NCBI GenBank assembly: GCA_000434215.1
Contig: HF999664.1
Location: 1,886-18,810 of the forward strand
Direction of reading: 5' to 3'
Length of the DNA stretch: 16,925 nucleotides
Source: Bacteroides sp. CAG:144
GTDB taxonomy: Bacteria > Bacteroidota > Bacteroidia > Bacteroidales > UBA11471
The notes below the pieces were generated by a model. That model worked only from the letters and a program-made list of their open reading frames with translations. It was not told the DNA's origin and searched no databases. Both the position numbers and the translations under genes were made by a program. Every line of letters begins with the position of its first letter. Within the stretch, counting starts at the first letter, position 1. Of this stretch, positions 13,955-16,925 are shown one piece after another.

Positions 13955-15529
13955 TCAGAGAGAAACAGACTCCCTGTCGGTTACTTCGGCATATTTCTTT
14001 CCATTAACGACAACATCGGTCGCATTTTCTATTTGGAGAGCAACACCTTCTGTTTCTACATCGAGACCTTCTATTTCGATTCCGTCGACACGGCTTATAG
14101 CCACGCCTTTCCGGGCATCGGTTACAACCATGTTTTTCACGGTAATATTCCGGACGGGCATTTCGGGCAACCCGTTAAATCCTGCGGCACGCCCGGCCCC
14201 TTTGCAATATACATCAGAGATATGTATATCCTTAAACAACGGCGTTCCTTCATCGACAGGAGGAATCTCGGCATTCTTGGCTCCGCCTCCCATATAATAC
14301 AGGTCAAAGGTCAACGCATCGCCCGATATGTTAATCATATTGATGTTGTCGATATAGATATTCTCTACGACACCACCCCGTCCACGAGCACTCTTAAAGC
14401 GCAAGCCCGTATCGGTACCGACAAACGAACAGCCCGACACATAGACGTTTTTTACACCACCCGACATCTCGCTGCCGATGACAAACCCGCCATGCCCATG
14501 CAACACGACATTATCTTTGACAATGACATTTTCGCTGGGCTCTCCGCGCCGACGACCTTCCTCATCACGACCCGATTTCAAGCAGATAGCATCGTCGCCG
14601 GCATCGAAGAGACAATTCGTAATCAATACGTTCTTGCAAGATTCCACATCGAGGGCATCGCCGTTTTGCGAATACCACGGATTGAAAACTTTCACGTCGT
14701 TCACAGTCAGTGACTCGCAAGAAAGCGGGTGAATACACCATGCCGGAGAGTTTTTGAACGTCACCCCCTCCAACAGAACCTTTTTGCTCTTTCTGATGCT
14801 CACCATGACAGGACGTAACCATGCCTTCATTTCTTCCCATTCGTCAGTGCTTATCGACTCTTTCGAAACTCCTTTTTTCGACATCAGCACAGAAGCCTTC
14901 AACGCACCGGCATCGGGATACCATATTTTACCGTCTTTATCGACTTCTCCACCCGATTTTACCAATGCATTCCATTGACGATCGGTCATCTTCATTTTTT
15001 TGACGGGACGCCACTTATCTCCTGCTCCGTCAAACACACCCTGTCCCGTAACAGCAATGTTTTCGGCATTCAATGCCGATATGGGCGATTGACAACGTTT
15101 TCCGTCGGAGCCTTCGAAGGAAGTATCGATAATCGGATACAAACTATAATCGTTGCTGAATGTTACAAGAGCATTTTGCTCCGTATGTAAATTGACATTG
15201 CTCAACAAAACGATAGGCCCTGTCAGCCACAATCCGGCAGGAATAACGACGGTTCCGCCACCTCTTTTATGTACCGTACGGATAGCTTCGTTGATAGCCT
15301 CGGTACAAAGTTCTTTTCCTCCGCTTTTCGCACCGAAATCACGAATATTGACTTGATAATCGGGAAAAACCGGTTTCAAAACCTCGGGCATCTCAAAAGG
15401 TACATTCTCGTATACATTTTTCGTCACGCACTCTTTTTCCGACATTTTCGGCGTCATCTGGCAAGAAGTAGCCGCAAGCAAAGTTCCCGCCATAGAAATA
15501 AACAGACTCTTTTTTAAAATACCATACAT
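13955..15529 (-). CDS. Family 28 polygalacturonase lipoprotein
   Basis: 524 residues. The N-terminus MYGILKKSLFISMAGTLLAATSC carries a lipobox-like ATSC with Cys23, so surface or periplasmic membrane anchoring is likely. The rest is a right-handed beta-helix of the GH28 family, which hydrolyses alpha-1,4-galacturonan inside pectin. Catalytic residues are visible: Asp291 (QNGDALD; the family form is usually NTD or NPD), Asp312 and Asp313 (AGDDAIC), His346 (LHGHGG) and the substrate-binding Arg377 and Lys379 (RFKSARGRGG). GSEMSGGVKNV (352-362) completes the signature. Residues about 180-240 form a lysine-rich insertion relative to the core fold. It is monocistronic and faces the GNAT operon across a strong hairpin. 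Its 5' region is unusually long (about 459 bp free of clear genes) and holds a possible promoter box and hairpin. Confidence 0.92.
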   Translation of the reverse strand: MYGILKKSLFISMAGTLLAATSCQMTPKMSEKECVTKNVYENVPFEMPEVLKPVFPDYQVNIRDFGAKSGGKELCTEAINEAIRTVHKRGGGTVVIPAGLWLTGPIVLLSNVNLHTEQNALVTFSNDYSLYPIIDTSFEGSDGKRCQSPISALNAENIAVTGQGVFDGAGDKWRPVKKMKMTDRQWNALVKSGGEVDKDGKIWYPDAGALKASVLMSKKGVSKESISTDEWEEMKAWLRPVMVSIRKSKKVLLEGVTFKNSPAWCIHPLSCESLTVNDVKVFNPWYSQNGDALDVESCKNVLITNCLFDAGDDAICLKSGRDEEGRRRGEPSENVIVKDNVVLHGHGGFVIGSEMSGGVKNVYVSGCSFVGTDTGLRFKSARGRGGVVENIYIDNINMINISGDALTFDLYYMGGGAKNAEIPPVDEGTPLFKDIHISDVYCKGAGRAAGFNGLPEMPVRNITVKNMVVTDARKGVAISRVDGIEIEGLDVETEGVALQIENATDVVVNGKKYAEVTDRESVSL

Positions 15530-15597
15530 ACTGTTCTTGTTTTTTTATATTGACCTTAAAATCGATAATTACATCTGAAAAAACGAATGGAATCTAC

Positions 15598-15623
15598 CTG
15601 TCCGCAAAACAAAAACCGGACAG
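15598..15623 (-). promoter_or_regulatory. Inverted repeat in the GH28 leader
   Basis: CTGTCCG (15598-15604) mirrors CGGACAG (15617-15623) around a 12-nt A-rich centre (T-rich in the transcript). It lies about 70 bp upstream of the GH28 ATG, where it could be an RNA hairpin or an operator. Confidence 0.35.
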
Positions 15624-15746
15624 CATACCTATTCCTCACACCCCTCCCCACAAAACAGGAAGTATTCTCGAAAAATAAAAAAGAATATAAAATTTCCATA
15701 TTCGTCTATATGATCGGGAATCATATAAAAAGTTTAATTCCTATTA

Positions 15747-15754
15747 CAAAAATA
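15747..15754 (-). promoter_or_regulatory. Candidate -7 box for GH28, long leader
   Basis: Minus-strand TATTTTTG matches TAnnTTTG and lies about 218 bp upstream of the GH28 ATG. No box closer to the gene was found, so a leader of about 210 nt is implied if this is the promoter. No good -33 element at the usual distance. Confidence 0.3.
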
Positions 15755-15988
15755 GAGCAGAAAAATTTTACCGAGGGTCAATAATAAGTTATATATGTGC
15801 ACTTTTTCTACTATTTCCTCTCTGAGGAGGACAAAATGGGCAAAAAGCACTCCTTTTCGGTCAGACACGTACAATCTTCCTGCCGAAACAAAACGTTCCG
15901 ACAACCGCACAACCTCCCACGTTCGGAATGTGATACGATGCCCAAATAAAGATTCTCTCACGAATGTGAGAAATGCAGACAGATTATA
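15755..15988. other. Intergenic stretch with no confident gene
   Basis: Between GH28 and the methionine sulfoxide reductase gene both strands have short open frames. The minus frame 15734-15961 would encode 75 residues (start MRESLFGHRITFRTWEVVRL, middle VLFAHFVLLREEIVEK), and the plus frame 15795-15995 would encode 66 residues. A purine run GAGGAGG precedes a 37-codon frame at 15836-15949. None matches a family I know, and Bacteroidota rarely use Shine-Dalgarno sites. A small hairpin (15956-15961 with 15966-15971) could be the terminator of the upstream reductase gene on the minus strand. Confidence 0.3.
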
Positions 15989-16483
15989 TCAATAAAGCGA
16001 TTGAGAAAGAATGTCAGCTATTTTTTCGAGGTAACATTTATCGACGTCGTCGAAAGTGGCATATTGCTCGCTGTCGATATCGAGGACGCATTTCACCACC
16101 GGTTCTTTTCCGGACGAAAAAACAGGAACAACTATTTCGGAACGCGAAAGCGAGCTGCACGCAATATGTCCCGGGAACTTATCTACATCGGGAACGATAA
16201 TAGTATGCCCTTGTTCCCAAGCCGCACCACATACGCCTTTACCCTTTTTTATCCGGTAACAAGCCACACTGCCTTGAAAAGGGCCGAGGATAAGGCAATC
16301 GCCTTTCACCCGATAAAAACCAATCCAGAAAAAGCCGAATACCTCACGCAAAGCAGCCGCAGCATTGGCCAATACGGCGATTTCATCATCGACATCGCTT
16401 ACCAATGACTCGAACTGGGGCAAAAACTCGCGATAACGCTCCTCCTTTGTCGATGCGCCGGAAAGAATAAATTGATGTTCCAT
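15989..16483 (-). CDS. msrC: Free methionine-(R)-sulfoxide reductase (GAF-type fRMsr)
   Basis: 164 residues consisting of one GAF domain. Enzymes of this family reduce free L-methionine-(R)-S-oxide in the cytoplasm, protecting against oxidative damage with thioredoxin as electron donor. The three cysteines are in place: Cys75 (GSVACYRI), Cys85 (GKGVCGAAW) and Cys109 (GHIACSS), which match E. coli residues 84, 94 and 118. Also typical are FFWIGFYRV (51-59), LILGPFQG (64-71), HTIIVPDVDKFPGHIAC (93-109), SEIVVPVF (115-122) and VLDIDSE (133-139). Length is standard. It is monocistronic and is the last clear chromosomal gene before the repeat-rich right end. The ATG at 16483 gives a direct start to the GAF fold. 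No classical promoter box is obvious upstream. Confidence 0.93.
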   Translation of the reverse strand: MEHQFILSGASTKEERYREFLPQFESLVSDVDDEIAVLANAAAALREVFGFFWIGFYRVKGDCLILGPFQGSVACYRIKKGKGVCGAAWEQGHTIIVPDVDKFPGHIACSSLSRSEIVVPVFSSGKEPVVKCVLDIDSEQYATFDDVDKCYLEKIADILSQSLY

Positions 16484-16683
16484 TATATATTTATGTTATA
16501 CATTTGTATAAACTATCAATGCCAAAGTGCAAAATAAGACCTATTTGCGCTCATAAAAACCGTTATCACCCAATCTATACCACACACGTAATACTAAGCT
16601 ATCGATCTTTACCTTTCTTAAATTCTCTTTCTCAATAGAATTTATAATCGAATACATGAGTCTTCAAAAGGCTGAAAAGAAAA

Positions 16684-16722
16684 CACCCGAAAAGACCTTA
16701 AAAATGGGTTCCTTTCCGGGTG
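16684..16722 (-). terminator. Minus-strand terminator next to the tRNA-like fragment
   Basis: CACCCGAAAAG (16684-16694) pairs with CTTTCCGGGTG (16712-16722) with one mismatch. On the minus strand it is followed by TTTTCTTTTC. It ends a transcript coming from the right, the direction of the tRNA-Ser-like 3' end at 16768-16790. Confidence 0.55.
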
Positions 16723-16767
16723 CATATTTGTGTATCATTTGTACAGTCCTGATCTTCAAGACTATTA

Positions 16768-16790
16768 GCGGAGAGACAGGCTCTCGAACC
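16768..16790 (-). other. tRNA-Ser-like 3' fragment, candidate attachment-site core
   Basis: On the minus strand this reads GGTTCGAGAGCCTGTCTCTCCGC: the TTCGA of a T loop, then TCTCTCC as the 3' strand of an acceptor stem and G as discriminator base, the usual identity of tRNA-Ser, with no encoded CCA as normal for Bacteroidota. The T stem does not pair fully (GAG where ATC or similar is expected), and no 5' half of a tRNA is found within 100 bp to the right. So this is a displaced 3' end, not a gene. Its own terminator follows at 16684-16722. Confidence 0.4.
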
Positions 16791-16841
16791 TATACATTCA
16801 AGAAATATCATAAAATTGCAAATTACTGATAATCACACACA

Positions 16842-16896
16842 ATTTGGAATACATAGTAAATCTAAATCTTTCTGAATATCTTTTGCTATTCCAAAT
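16842..16896. repeat. 10-bp perfect inverted repeat
   Basis: ATTTGGAATA (16842-16851) and TATTCCAAAT (16887-16896) are exact reverse complements separated by 35 bp. They lie just right of the tRNA-like fragment. Confidence 0.6.
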
Positions 16897-16897
16897 A

Positions 16898-16918
16898 TTG
16901 GGTGTATATTTGGGTGTA
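16898..16918. repeat. Two direct repeats TTGGGTGTA, 12 bp apart
   Basis: TTGGGTGTA occurs at 16898-16906 and again at 16910-16918, a 12-bp period. Short tandem sites of this sort near an attachment core are typical of the arm-type sites of tyrosine recombinases. The rest of 16484-16925 holds no convincing gene. Confidence 0.55.
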
Positions 16919-16925
16919 GAATTTC

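Noticed and set aside
13946..14713. A 255-codon plus-strand open frame opposite the GH28 gene
   Set aside because: It starts inside the hairpin region and lies entirely against a complete GH28 coding sequence with all catalytic residues.
15836..15949. A 37-codon plus-strand gene with a strong-looking GAGGAGG ribosome binding site
   Set aside because: Bacteroidota rarely rely on Shine-Dalgarno sites, the GAGGAGG run is itself part of a small CCTC/GAGG hairpin, and the peptide shows no recognisable features.
16768..16860. A complete tRNA-Ser gene on the minus strand
   Set aside because: Only the T-loop and acceptor 3' strand are present; no GGAGAG 5' strand, D arm, anticodon arm or variable arm is found to the right, and the T stem does not pair.
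1..16925. CRISPR arrays, insertion sequences, rRNA genes or a toxin-antitoxin pair
   Set aside because: No regularly spaced repeats, transposase motifs, rRNA-like stretches or small paired toxin-like genes were seen on either strand.

Overview
The window reads as chromosome of a Bacteroidales-type gut Bacteroidota. Reasons: promoters carry the Bacteroidota -7 element TAnnTTTG (found just upstream of at least five genes), start sites lack Shine-Dalgarno sequences, many secreted proteins have lipobox signal peptides, and the enzyme set (PL10, GH28, GH105, GH43) is typical of plant-cell-wall degraders of that order. I cannot name a species.

Layout. 1-191: C-terminal tail of an unidentified plus-strand gene cut by the window edge. 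248-3722 (minus): a secreted alpha/beta hydrolase carrying an N-terminal STN-like domain, a GH43 lipoprotein that lies 15 bp ahead of it in the same operon, and an AT-rich acyltransferase-3 membrane protein. 3880-4737 (plus): a stand-alone type I methionine aminopeptidase. 5025-6923 (plus): a secreted PL10 pectate lyase. 7041-8333 (minus): a CNNM/CBS/CorC-type membrane protein. 8444-8766: the decayed C-terminal end of a MATE efflux pump. 8838-9509 (plus): a YczE/YitT-like membrane protein. 9592-10746 (minus): a GH105 unsaturated-rhamnogalacturonyl-hydrolase lipoprotein. 10999-13769 (plus): a tight four-gene operon of a short-chain dehydrogenase and three GNAT proteins, one of them a tandem double GNAT. 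13955-15529 (minus): a GH28 polygalacturonase lipoprotein. 15989-16483 (minus): free methionine-(R)-sulfoxide reductase. 16484-16925: no gene, but a minus-strand terminator, a tRNA-Ser-like 3' fragment and a set of inverted and direct repeats that look like the edge of an integrated element lying to the right.

How the genes fit together. PL10 and GH28 cut homogalacturonan or rhamnogalacturonan backbones, GH105 removes the unsaturated uronic acid that lyases leave, and GH43 plus the esterase-like hydrolase could remove arabinose-type side chains and ester groups. All five have secretion or lipoprotein signals. They sit in separate transcription units among unrelated genes, and no SusC/SusD pair, sensor or transporter is visible, so this is a dispersed pectin-degradation region, not a classic polysaccharide utilization locus. 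Convergent gene pairs are separated by very long, near-perfect hairpin terminators.

The most interesting points are the putative tRNA-linked attachment junction at the right edge, the STN-hydrolase fusion, the four-GNAT-domain operon, and the MATE pseudogene. I see no clear evidence for a wholly new defence or mobile system inside the window. Coordinates near 15480-15545 may be uncertain by one base.
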